From an uncultured Eubacterium sp. (lineage in GTDB: Bacteria > Bacillota_A > Clostridia > Lachnospirales > Lachnospiraceae), in contig CAOKJJ010000050.1 of assembly GCA_948468465.1 (NCBI GenBank), positions 1 through 29,030 on the forward strand: DNA of 29,030 nt, in the 5' to 3' direction. Position numbers and translations under genes: made by a program. How positions within the stretch are numbered: position 1 is the first letter of the stretch; each line of letters begins with the position of its first letter. Positions 15,167 through 22,028 of this stretch are shown here, piece by piece. The notes beneath the pieces were generated by a model. It ran no database searches. It had not been told where the DNA came from and saw only the letters and a program-made list of their open reading frames with translations.

Positions 15167-17573
15167 ATTACTGAATATAGATGTGGCGTTTAGCCGGAAA
15201 AATGCAGTGGAAAATATTCTGATAACAGCAGCATCTATCGTACTTGTGCTGGTCATGCATGGTTTTCAGAAGAATTTATTTCTGGTAGATGATAACTATA
15301 CCCAGTTTGCACCCATTATTCAGGAAGCCTTTACGGAGTTCATACATACCGGAAAAATGCCGGTGTATGATTTTTACCAGATGAAAGGAATGCTGATAGC
15401 AGATGAGGGATATTATGGCCTGACAAACGGAATGATGCTTATAGCATTTTTCATTACGAGGCTGTGTCCGGTGTGGAATGTGCTGGAGGCCTACAGTATG
15501 ATCTGCATCTGCATGGGAAATGCTGGGATGAACTGCCTGTTGAAAAAACTTCGTTTTGGATTGGGCACAAGGATTGTAATGCTGTTTATGTATGCGGGAA
15601 GTTCGGCTTTTCTTTATTTTGGCTACTGGTATTATATATTTAATAATTATATTGTAATGCCGTATCTGCTTTGGGCAGTTATTGCTGTATTTGATGAAAG
15701 AAAAGCAAAGAGGAAATATGTATGCGCGGGCATGGTTCTCTTTTTCAGCTGCAGCCTGGGAAATATGCAATATACTTTCTACCATTACCTGGTATTTGGG
15801 CTTATGGGAATCCTTTTGGTATGGATGTTCAGGAAGCCGGAATGCATAAAAATACTGGCCTGCAATATAGGGCTTGCGGTATTCATGTCCGGGCCGTTCC
15901 TTATTATGGCAATGCAGGCTGGAAAAAGGCGGAGCATGTATTTGTCTCCCGGGGAATTCCTGGAATTTTCAAATCCCATAATACAGCAGATTATTTTGTC
16001 CTTTATACCGATGCCGCTGTTTCAAAAGCTTTTTGGAGAAGCAGAATGGTATGAGGCATTTACCAGGCAGGGCAGTTTCTCGGAAAATGGATATTGGTTC
16101 TATTACTGCGGATTCCTGATGCTGGCGTTAGCTGCCTATATTTTGTGGTATATATTGAAAATATATGGCATCAGGGTCAAAGATCTCAGGCAGTTCAAAA
16201 AATGCACAGCAAGGGAAAAAGTTGCTGTATTGGCATTTTTCTTACTATTACTATGTCTGACACGGGATGCTTGGTATGCAGGCTTTGCCTTGATGTCTGC
16301 GGCCGTTGTCTTCCTGTATTTTGCGACAAGGGGAAAACGGGAATGCAGGACAGCCATACTGGATGATGCTGTGAAGGAGAAATGGGTTCTGGCTGTTTTT
16401 GGGACAGCGGTATTTTTTATTATGCTTGGGGTAGGCAAAGATGCGGTGATCGCAAATGTATTTGCAGTACTGCCGGTAGTCAAAGGCTTCCGGTATCTTT
16501 TTAAAACGGTTTTTATCATTATTCCGCTTCTGGTGCCTGTTGCAGGTTACATATTTGAAAAAGCTGTGAAAGGACATATAGCGGCAGGATATACTTTTGC
16601 AGCCTGTTTCATTATTACGGGGATTTATAACAATTATTATATAGCATCCAGCGGAGAACATGCTTTTTTCAGAAATTATGATATGTGTTGGACGGACTTG
16701 GACGCAGAAGCAGAAAATATCGGTGAAATCTGCAGTGAAAAAGGGATAGAGCAGAATGCTTACAGATTCTGTACATTTGCGGATCCGGAATATGAGTCGG
16801 ACAGCAGTTGGAGCTGCTATGGTGATACATTATTTCAGGCAGGAAAAAAACTGGTCCGCAATACACCGACTCTGGCACATTGCTTTTCCCTCGGAGGATA
16901 TGATAATTCATGGATGGATATAGGGTATCAGCAGTCAGAACATATTTTGCGGATGAAAGATTATGAATACAGCTGGATCAATGCTATAGCCGCAAAAGAG
17001 TTTTTTAATGATGTGCAGAATGATCCTGCGCTGTATACGGAATTTATGGATGACGTATTGAAAAATAATGTAAAATATTTTCTATTTAACGAAAACTCAG
17101 CATACATAGAGCTTTTCAAGCAGCTGACAGAATGGGATGAAAGGATATCCATAGAATCGGACACTGCTTTTACAGAAGGTATGCGGCTGATTGGCCTGTC
17201 AGGGGTAGAACGGATTGGGCAGCATAAAAATGTTTGGATTGATGAAATGCTGAGTATGGAGCATATAGTACTTCAGGCTGAAAAATGGGACACGCAGGAG
17301 CCGGTAACGCTGTCTTTTACCTGGCAGGAAAACATGAAAGCTTATTATTACAGGCAGAATGAAAAGGTTTATTTAGATATTCGTGCAGATGAAGAAGGAT
17401 TTATAGAACTGATGCCGAAGGAAACGCTTCTGGATCAGAAAGTGCATGTCACTTATGAGAGTTTATTTTACAGCAGTACAGTTATGTATATGCTGGTGAT
17501 ATCCGTGGCTTTATTTTTCCTATTTGCAGGAGTTGTGTTTACACAGGAAATTCGAAAAGATACGGGGGTATAA
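15132..17573 (+). CDS. Large polytopic membrane protein, YfhO/GT-C-like
   Basis: The 813-residue protein has a basic N-terminus, then about 12 membrane segments up to about residue 510. A soluble region of about 270 residues faces outward, and a last membrane segment lies near the C-terminus (MLVISVALFFLFAGVVF). After the first membrane segment comes FLVDDNYTQFAPIIQEAF, an acidic pair in the first outer loop as expected for GT-C glycosyltransferases, including YfhO of Bacillus subtilis. Such enzymes take sugars from lipid carriers outside the cell. A GtrA gene and a GT2 gene follow directly, which matches the known CsbB/GtcA/YfhO type of three-component glycosylation. Either ATG 15132 or ATG 15138 may be the start; only a weak AAGG (15127-15130) precedes them. 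The family assignment is by pattern and context. Confidence 0.7.
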   Translation: MSMKKKKRRRSKLLNIDVAFSRKNAVENILITAASIVLVLVMHGFQKNLFLVDDNYTQFAPIIQEAFTEFIHTGKMPVYDFYQMKGMLIADEGYYGLTNGMMLIAFFITRLCPVWNVLEAYSMICICMGNAGMNCLLKKLRFGLGTRIVMLFMYAGSSAFLYFGYWYYIFNNYIVMPYLLWAVIAVFDERKAKRKYVCAGMVLFFSCSLGNMQYTFYHYLVFGLMGILLVWMFRKPECIKILACNIGLAVFMSGPFLIMAMQAGKRRSMYLSPGEFLEFSNPIIQQIILSFIPMPLFQKLFGEAEWYEAFTRQGSFSENGYWFYYCGFLMLALAAYILWYILKIYGIRVKDLRQFKKCTAREKVAVLAFFLLLLCLTRDAWYAGFALMSAAVVFLYFATRGKRECRTAILDDAVKEKWVLAVFGTAVFFIMLGVGKDAVIANVFAVLPVVKGFRYLFKTVFIIIPLLVPVAGYIFEKAVKGHIAAGYTFAACFIITGIYNNYYIASSGEHAFFRNYDMCWTDLDAEAENIGEICSEKGIEQNAYRFCTFADPEYESDSSWSCYGDTLFQAGKKLVRNTPTLAHCFSLGGYDNSWMDIGYQQSEHILRMKDYEYSWINAIAAKEFFNDVQNDPALYTEFMDDVLKNNVKYFLFNENSAYIELFKQLTEWDERISIESDTAFTEGMRLIGLSGVERIGQHKNVWIDEMLSMEHIVLQAEKWDTQEPVTLSFTWQENMKAYYYRQNEKVYLDIRADEEGFIELMPKETLLDQKVHVTYESLFYSSTVMYMLVISVALFFLFAGVVFTQEIRKDTGV

Positions 17574-17578
17574 CCTTT

Positions 17579-17986
17579 ATGAAACAAAGTATTTTAAGAT
17601 TCAGCATAATTGGAGGAATTACCACAGCAATTGATTTTTGTATTTACTGGTTTTTGAGCAAGAAGATTGATGTTTCGATTGCTAAAATATGTTCTATGCT
17701 GTTTGCAAGTGTTTTTTCTTATTATTTTAATAAGCTTTGGACATTTGAAAATGGTGACAGAAATCATAAAAAGTATTTGTGGAAATATTATATTGCGTTT
17801 GTCATAAACATAGCGATAAATACAGTCATAAATACATTAATATATGCAAACTCTGGAAAGGTACTTCTGGCGTTTGCCATAGCAACCGGATTTGCTGCGG
17901 TTGCTAATTTCCTATTACAAAAATTTTGGGTATTTAAAGAATATAGGGGTGGAAATCATGATATCTATCGTAGTTCCTTGTTATAA
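17579..17986 (+). CDS. GtrA-family membrane protein
   Basis: This 135-residue protein has four membrane segments and the GtrA-type start LRFSIIGGITTAIDFCIYW, followed by FASVFSYYFNKLWTF and ANFLLQKFWVFK. GtrA proteins are thought to flip polyprenyl-phosphate-linked sugars across the membrane. The gene starts six bases behind the GT-C-like gene and overlaps the GT2 gene by 29 bases, so the three products likely act in one pathway. The ribosome binding site (GGGGGT at 17564-17569) is weak, which suggests coupling to the gene before. From about here on the base composition becomes clearly more AT-rich than in the first half of the operon. Confidence 0.9.
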   Translation: MKQSILRFSIIGGITTAIDFCIYWFLSKKIDVSIAKICSMLFASVFSYYFNKLWTFENGDRNHKKYLWKYYIAFVINIAINTVINTLIYANSGKVLLAFAIATGFAAVANFLLQKFWVFKEYRGGNHDIYRSSLL

Positions 17987-18686
17987 CGAGGAAAAGAATA
18001 TTCAAAGGCTGGTGAAACGATTTGTTCCAATTGCTGAAAAATTAGGCAGTAAAGGTTTTGAACTGATATTGGTTGATAATGCTTCAAACGACGGAACATC
18101 AGAGGTTATTGACCGGGAGTGTAAAAAAGCTTCATTTATAAGAAAGATTGCCATTGATGGAGAAAATCAGGGGTATGGCTATGGGATTATCCAGGGTTTA
18201 AAAATATGTAAGGGAGAATGGTTGGGCTGGATTCATGCGGATTTGCAGCTGCCGCCAGAAGCCTTTCTGGATTTTATGAGAATAGCAGATATGGATCCTC
18301 TGAAATCAGAAACCAGATATTTTAAAGGAAAGAGGCATAACAGACCAGTTTCGGATACGTTTTTTACGATTGGAATGAGTGTATTTGAGTCATTGTATTT
18401 AGGAAAGCGATTATGGGATATTAATGCGCAGCCGACACTGATTCACAGAAGTTTTTATGTACAGCTTGTAAATCTTCCGTATGATTTTTCATTAGATTTA
18501 TATGTTTATTATATGGCCCGCAGATTGAAACTTCAGGTAACAAGAGTTCCGGTAATTCAAAGAAATCGGGAAGAAGGCGTATCCAGCTGGAATAACGGCA
18601 TAAAGGCGAGATTGAAATTTATTAAAAGGACAATCGATTATAGTATAAAATTGAAAAAAGAGATAAAGGGGAACAGTGACATATGA
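17958..18686 (+). CDS. GT2-family glycosyltransferase, polyprenyl-phosphate type
   Basis: The 242-residue protein is a GT-A enzyme of family GT2. Motifs are ISIVVPCYNEEKNI at the start, LVDNASNDGT (about 38-47) and WIHADLQLPPEAF, where His93-Ala-Asp95 stands for the usual D-x-D. These fit enzymes that load a sugar onto polyprenyl phosphate or extend a lipid-linked glycan. Unlike GtrB or CsbB it has no C-terminal membrane helices, so it must meet the membrane otherwise or resembles short DPM1-type proteins. The ATG at 17958 follows GGGGTGG. The frame is open further upstream only within the GtrA gene. An ATGA overlap joins it to the next gene. It probably supplies the donor used by the GtrA and GT-C-like proteins. 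Confidence 0.85.
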   Translation: MISIVVPCYNEEKNIQRLVKRFVPIAEKLGSKGFELILVDNASNDGTSEVIDRECKKASFIRKIAIDGENQGYGYGIIQGLKICKGEWLGWIHADLQLPPEAFLDFMRIADMDPLKSETRYFKGKRHNRPVSDTFFTIGMSVFESLYLGKRLWDINAQPTLIHRSFYVQLVNLPYDFSLDLYVYYMARRLKLQVTRVPVIQRNREEGVSSWNNGIKARLKFIKRTIDYSIKLKKEIKGNSDI

Positions 18687-19309
18687 AGATAATTGCACAT
18701 AGGGGGTTGTGGAACAGAAGAGAAGAAGGAAATACAATAGAAAGCTTTCGTGAAGCTTTTATGCGTGGTTATGGAATTGAGACAGATATCCGTGACTATG
18801 GCGGAAGATTGGTTGTTTCACATAACGTAGCTGCGGAAACAGCATTTGATTTGGAAGATGTTTTGAAGATATATTCGGATATGGGCTGCGGATCTGCGCT
18901 TGCTCTTAATATCAAGGCAGATGGATTGCAAAAGCTTTTATGGGAGGAACTGGTAAAATACAGGATAGAGAATTATTTTGTATTTGATATGTCAGTACCT
19001 GAACAGGTAGTATTCCATAAGAAAAAGTTCCGGGTGTTTACTCGTATGAGCGAATATGAAACAGTACCAGTACTGTTGGAAAGATCTCAGGGAATATGGA
19101 TGGATGAATGGGAAAAATCATGGATAAGTGCGCAAGTAATACAAAAATTCAGAGATGAGAAGAAGATAGTGGCAGTTATTTCACCGGAAATTCATGGAAG
19201 AGAGCGGGAATTTTTATGGAATGAGTTAAAGCGGTTTGAACATGATCAGGAAGTATTGTTATGCACAGATATACCGATAAAAGCGGAGGAATTTTTTTAT
19301 GGGCATTAA
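18683..19309 (+). CDS. GDPD-like phosphodiesterase
   Basis: The 208-residue product shows the core of the glycerophosphodiester phosphodiesterase (GDPD) family. IIAHRG holds His6 and Arg7, GIETDI holds Glu33 and Asp35, VVSHN holds His47, and LNIKADG holds Lys78. These positions correspond to the metal and phosphate ligands of the fold. The usual PENT motif reads EGNT. It has no signal peptide, so the substrate should be cytoplasmic. Classical family members split glycerol-phosphate diesters, but in this operon the protein more likely handles a phosphodiester intermediate of glycan donor synthesis. That is inference. It shares ATGA with the gene before and overlaps the HAD gene by 11 bases. 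Confidence 0.8.
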   Translation: MKIIAHRGLWNRREEGNTIESFREAFMRGYGIETDIRDYGGRLVVSHNVAAETAFDLEDVLKIYSDMGCGSALALNIKADGLQKLLWEELVKYRIENYFVFDMSVPEQVVFHKKKFRVFTRMSEYETVPVLLERSQGIWMDEWEKSWISAQVIQKFRDEKKIVAVISPEIHGREREFLWNELKRFEHDQEVLLCTDIPIKAEEFFYGH

Positions 19310-19937
19310 GATAAAGGCAATTCTGTTTGATATGGATGGGGTTTTGGTTGATGCAAAGGAATGGCATTATGAGGCTTTTAACAAGGCTCTTAGAATATTC
19401 GGATATGAGATATCAAAGTATGAACATATCCATGCTTTTGATGGCCTGCCTACGAAAGAAAAACTGAAAATGATAAGCCAGCGCTACTATCTTCCAGAGG
19501 CACTTCATTCTTTTATAAATGAACTGAAACAGAGTTTTACCATGGATTATGTGGAGCAGTGCTGCCATCCTGTTTTTGCGCATGAATATACGCTGTCCAG
19601 ACTGAGGGCAGAAGGATATAAGATGGCAGTATGCTCCAACAGTATTCGAAAGACGATTGAGGTTATGATGGAAAAGGCAGGGCTTGCACCTTACCTTGAT
19701 CTGATCATTTCCAACGAAGATGTGAAAAAGGCAAAGCCGGATCCTGAAATATATCAGAAAGCCATGAAGGAACTGCACATAACACCGCAGGAATGTATAA
19801 TATGTGAGGATAATATAAATGGAATACGTGCAGCATTGGACAGCGGTGGAAATCTGCTCAGGATCAATGAAGTATCAGATGTTAATTATGAGAATGTATC
19901 GGCATGTATCAGAGAATTGGAGAAAAAATATGATTAA
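19299..19937 (+). CDS. HAD hydrolase, beta-phosphoglucomutase-like
   Basis: The 212-residue protein has all HAD motifs: FDMDGVLVD with Asp11 and Asp13, AVCSNS as motif II, KKAKPDPEIY with the motif III lysine, and CEDNINGI as motif IV. A helical cap follows motif I, as in beta-phosphoglucomutase and related sugar-phosphate phosphatases. It may dephosphorylate or isomerise a sugar phosphate that the neighbouring nucleotidyltransferases then activate. GGAGG at 19285-19289 supports the ATG at 19299. It overlaps both neighbours, by 11 and 8 bases. The exact substrate cannot be predicted. Confidence 0.88.
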   Translation: MGIKIKAILFDMDGVLVDAKEWHYEAFNKALRIFGYEISKYEHIHAFDGLPTKEKLKMISQRYYLPEALHSFINELKQSFTMDYVEQCCHPVFAHEYTLSRLRAEGYKMAVCSNSIRKTIEVMMEKAGLAPYLDLIISNEDVKKAKPDPEIYQKAMKELHITPQECIICEDNINGIRAALDSGGNLLRINEVSDVNYENVSACIRELEKKYD

Positions 19938-20658
19938 TGTGTTAATACCGGCCTGCGGCAAAAGTAAGTTTTATGAAGATAGCTATTATCCTCAAAATGT
20001 GGTAGAGATTAATGGAAAACCAATGATAGAGCATGTAATAAGAAACTATAAAAATCTGAAAAATGCAAAGTATACATGCTGCTTTTTCAGGGATGAATGT
20101 GATAAATTTCATACGGACAAGATAGCCTCTATACTTACAGGAAAGCAATGCAATATTGTAAAGCAGGAAAACATTACGGCAGGTGCGCTGTGTACAGCGC
20201 TTTTGGCAGTTGATTATATAAACAACGAAGATGAGCTTATTATTACGAACAGTGATCAGATTATAGACACTGACATTGCTGTGGTTGTCACTGATTTTAG
20301 GAAAAAGAGTATTGACTGTGGTGTAATTAGTTTTAAAAGCGTACATCCCAGATGGTCTTATATTCGGATTAATGATCAGAATGAGGTAGTGGAAACAGCA
20401 GAGAAGCATCCGCTTTCAAATCATGCAATTGCAGGATTTTATTATTTTGCGCATGGCATGGAGTTTGTGGAAGCTGCTAAGCAGGTTATACGGAAGCGGG
20501 AAACTTATAACGGGAAGTTTTTTATTTCCGCATCAATCAATGAGATGATTTTGGAAAATAAAAAAGTCGGTTATTACGAAATAGAGACAGATAAATATCA
20601 TTCCTTTTATTCACCGGATAAGATCACAGAGTATCAGAAAAGGAGTCATAAATTATGA
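19930..20658 (+). CDS. Sugar nucleotidyltransferase-like protein, altered active site
   Basis: The 242-residue product has the fold pattern of sugar-1-phosphate nucleotidyltransferases: MINVLIPACG at the start and ITNSDQIIDTDI for the metal-binding aspartate. The mononucleotide loop is changed, however. Where the paralogue at 20983 has AGRGSRF and later DPKPLI, this one has CGKSKFY and YPQNVV. The arginine and the PKP lysine of the family are therefore missing. It may be inactive and serve as a partner subunit, or use another substrate. I choose ATG 19930 behind GGAG (19919-19922). The open frame before it lies inside the HAD gene. It shares ATGA with the cupin gene. Confidence 0.75.
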   Translation: MINVLIPACGKSKFYEDSYYPQNVVEINGKPMIEHVIRNYKNLKNAKYTCCFFRDECDKFHTDKIASILTGKQCNIVKQENITAGALCTALLAVDYINNEDELIITNSDQIIDTDIAVVVTDFRKKSIDCGVISFKSVHPRWSYIRINDQNEVVETAEKHPLSNHAIAGFYYFAHGMEFVEAAKQVIRKRETYNGKFFISASINEMILENKKVGYYEIETDKYHSFYSPDKITEYQKRSHKL

Positions 20659-20990
20659 AAACGGCAAGGATAGATGATATGGTTAAGGGCTGGTTTGTTG
20701 GAAACTTTGAACCGACGATTATAAAGACCAGCGACGTTGAAGTAGCTGTGAAAGAATATAAAAAGGGTGATTATGAAGAGGCGCATTATCATAAAATAGC
20801 TACAGAGCTGACAGTCGTTGTATATGGAAAAGTACGTATGGGGAAAGGCGTGTATGGAAAAGGTGAGATTATTATTATGGAGCCGGGAGATGTAACGGAT
20901 TTTGAAGCGTTGGAAGATACAATATGTACAGTGGTTAAATACCCAGGTGCATCAAATGACAAATATATGGAGGAGAAAGAAAATGCTTAA
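20655..20990 (+). CDS. Small cupin protein
   Basis: This 111-residue protein fits a single cupin domain. EEAHYHKIATELTVVVYGKVRMG holds the metal-type histidines 44 and 46, and IIIMEPGDVTDFEAL forms the second motif. Small cupins in sugar operons act as epimerases, isomerases or sugar-binding proteins, or bind a metal without known reaction. It is translated from AGGAG at 20641-20645 and lies between two paralogous nucleotidyltransferase genes, overlapping both. That arrangement suggests a role in the same sugar-activating step, perhaps as a regulatory or accessory subunit. The reaction is unknown. Confidence 0.75.
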   Translation: MKTARIDDMVKGWFVGNFEPTIIKTSDVEVAVKEYKKGDYEEAHYHKIATELTVVVYGKVRMGKGVYGKGEIIIMEPGDVTDFEALEDTICTVVKYPGASNDKYMEEKENA

Positions 20991-21735
20991 TATTGTAATA
21001 CCTATGGCAGGAAGAGGCAGTCGTTTTGCAGATGCGGGATATCAGGATCCAAAACCGCTTATTAGAGTTGATGGTGTGGAGATGATACGCTTAGTAATCG
21101 GGAATTTAAAACCAGCATGTGTACATAGATTTATTTTTGTGTGTTTGCAGGAACATATTGAAAAATATCATGTGGATAAAAAATTGGCTGAATGGTGTCC
21201 CGGATGTATTGTAGTTCCAGTGAAGCAGGTGACTGAGGGAGCTGCATGTACCGTACTTCTGGCAGAAGAATATATAAATTCAAACGAAGCGCTGATGATT
21301 GCCAACAGTGACCAGTGGGTTGATATTGATATAAACGAATATCTAAAGGCAGGCAGAAATGCTGATGGACTTATTATGACCATGAAAGCAGATAATCCGA
21401 AATGGTCTTTTGTGCGTTTTGATGAAAGACAGAGAGTATGTGAAGTAGTAGAAAAACAGGTTGTGTCAGATGAAGCTACTGTAGGAATTTATAATTTTGC
21501 CCAGGGGAAAGACTATGTGAAGTATGCGCATCAAATGATCAGGGATAATCTCAGGGTAAACGGAGAATTTTATGTGGCGCCTGTATATAATCAGATGATA
21601 GCAGACAATGGAGAGATAGAGATTTATAATATTGGAAAAGAGTCAGAAGGAATGTATGGGTTGGGGATTCCGGAAGACCTGGATAAGTTTTATAAAATGG
21701 ATGTATGTCAGAAAGCAGTAGAGGCATCCGTATAA
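20983..21735 (+). CDS. Sugar nucleotidyltransferase
   Basis: The 250-residue product has a complete nucleotidyltransferase core: NIVIPMAGRGSRF at the start, DPKPLIRVDG with the conserved lysine, and MIANSDQWVDID with the metal-binding aspartate. It should join a sugar or polyol phosphate with an NTP to form the activated donor. GGAGGAG at 20969-20975 supports the ATG at 20983. The frame is open upstream but only inside the cupin gene. It is the last gene of the polysaccharide operon and ends shortly before a hairpin. Similarity to the protein at 19930 runs over the full length (KWSFVRFDE against RWSYIRIND, for example), which points to an old tandem duplication around the cupin gene. Confidence 0.86.
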   Translation: MLNIVIPMAGRGSRFADAGYQDPKPLIRVDGVEMIRLVIGNLKPACVHRFIFVCLQEHIEKYHVDKKLAEWCPGCIVVPVKQVTEGAACTVLLAEEYINSNEALMIANSDQWVDIDINEYLKAGRNADGLIMTMKADNPKWSFVRFDERQRVCEVVEKQVVSDEATVGIYNFAQGKDYVKYAHQMIRDNLRVNGEFYVAPVYNQMIADNGEIEIYNIGKESEGMYGLGIPEDLDKFYKMDVCQKAVEASV

Positions 21736-21763
21736 AATCATGATTTATTTGATATTTCTAATT

Positions 21764-21797
21764 AAACAGGGACTCAATTGAGTCCCTGTTTGTTGTG
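21764..21797 (+). terminator. Perfect hairpin at the end of the polysaccharide operon
   Basis: AAACAGGGACTC (21764-21775) and GAGTCCCTGTTT (21780-21791) pair perfectly around AATT, so the whole 28 bases are self-complementary. The tail TGTTGTGT is rich in T but not a pure run. It is most likely the terminator of the operon, 28 bases behind its last stop codon. Confidence 0.7.
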
Positions 21798-21888
21798 TCC
21801 TAATCTCTTTGAGCATACCCTGCAGTTCACCTGGCTTTATGATGGCAAAGACTCTCTGCATTGTATCATGGGATGGGATGCCGTTCTT
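21792..21888 (-). pseudogene. Remnant of an ISAs1-family transposase
   Basis: Read on the minus strand, this piece encodes NGIPSHDTMQRVFAIIKPGE followed by LQGMLKEIR. The pattern GIPSHDT-RVF is the hallmark of the N-terminal domain of ISAs1-family (H-repeat-associated) transposases. Immediately before it the frame has a stop, and nothing of the catalytic DDE part is found nearby. Only about 30 codons remain, so it is a dead fragment. It sits exactly between the polysaccharide operon and the ATPase operon, marking an old insertion or rearrangement at this border. Confidence 0.65.
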
Positions 21889-21963
21889 TCTTTACTTTGC
21901 TGCCTGCTATTCGTCATCATGCCGGCCTGTTGGGAATAAACCTCCATAAATATATAAAATCAT

Positions 21964-21992
21964 ATGACAATTCTGGTATTCTGTAGTACAAT
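21964..21992 (+). promoter_or_regulatory. Promoter of the ATPase/HEPN operon
   Basis: ATGACA (21964-21969) and TACAAT (21987-21992) are 17 bases apart, each one mismatch from consensus. Transcription would start near 22000, with AAGGAGG at 22011-22017 ahead of the ATG at 22029. This gives the two-gene operon its own promoter, separate from the polysaccharide genes. Confidence 0.6.
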
Positions 21993-22028
21993 AGTTTTGG
22001 AAAAGAATCCAAGGAGGTACAAAAGAAT

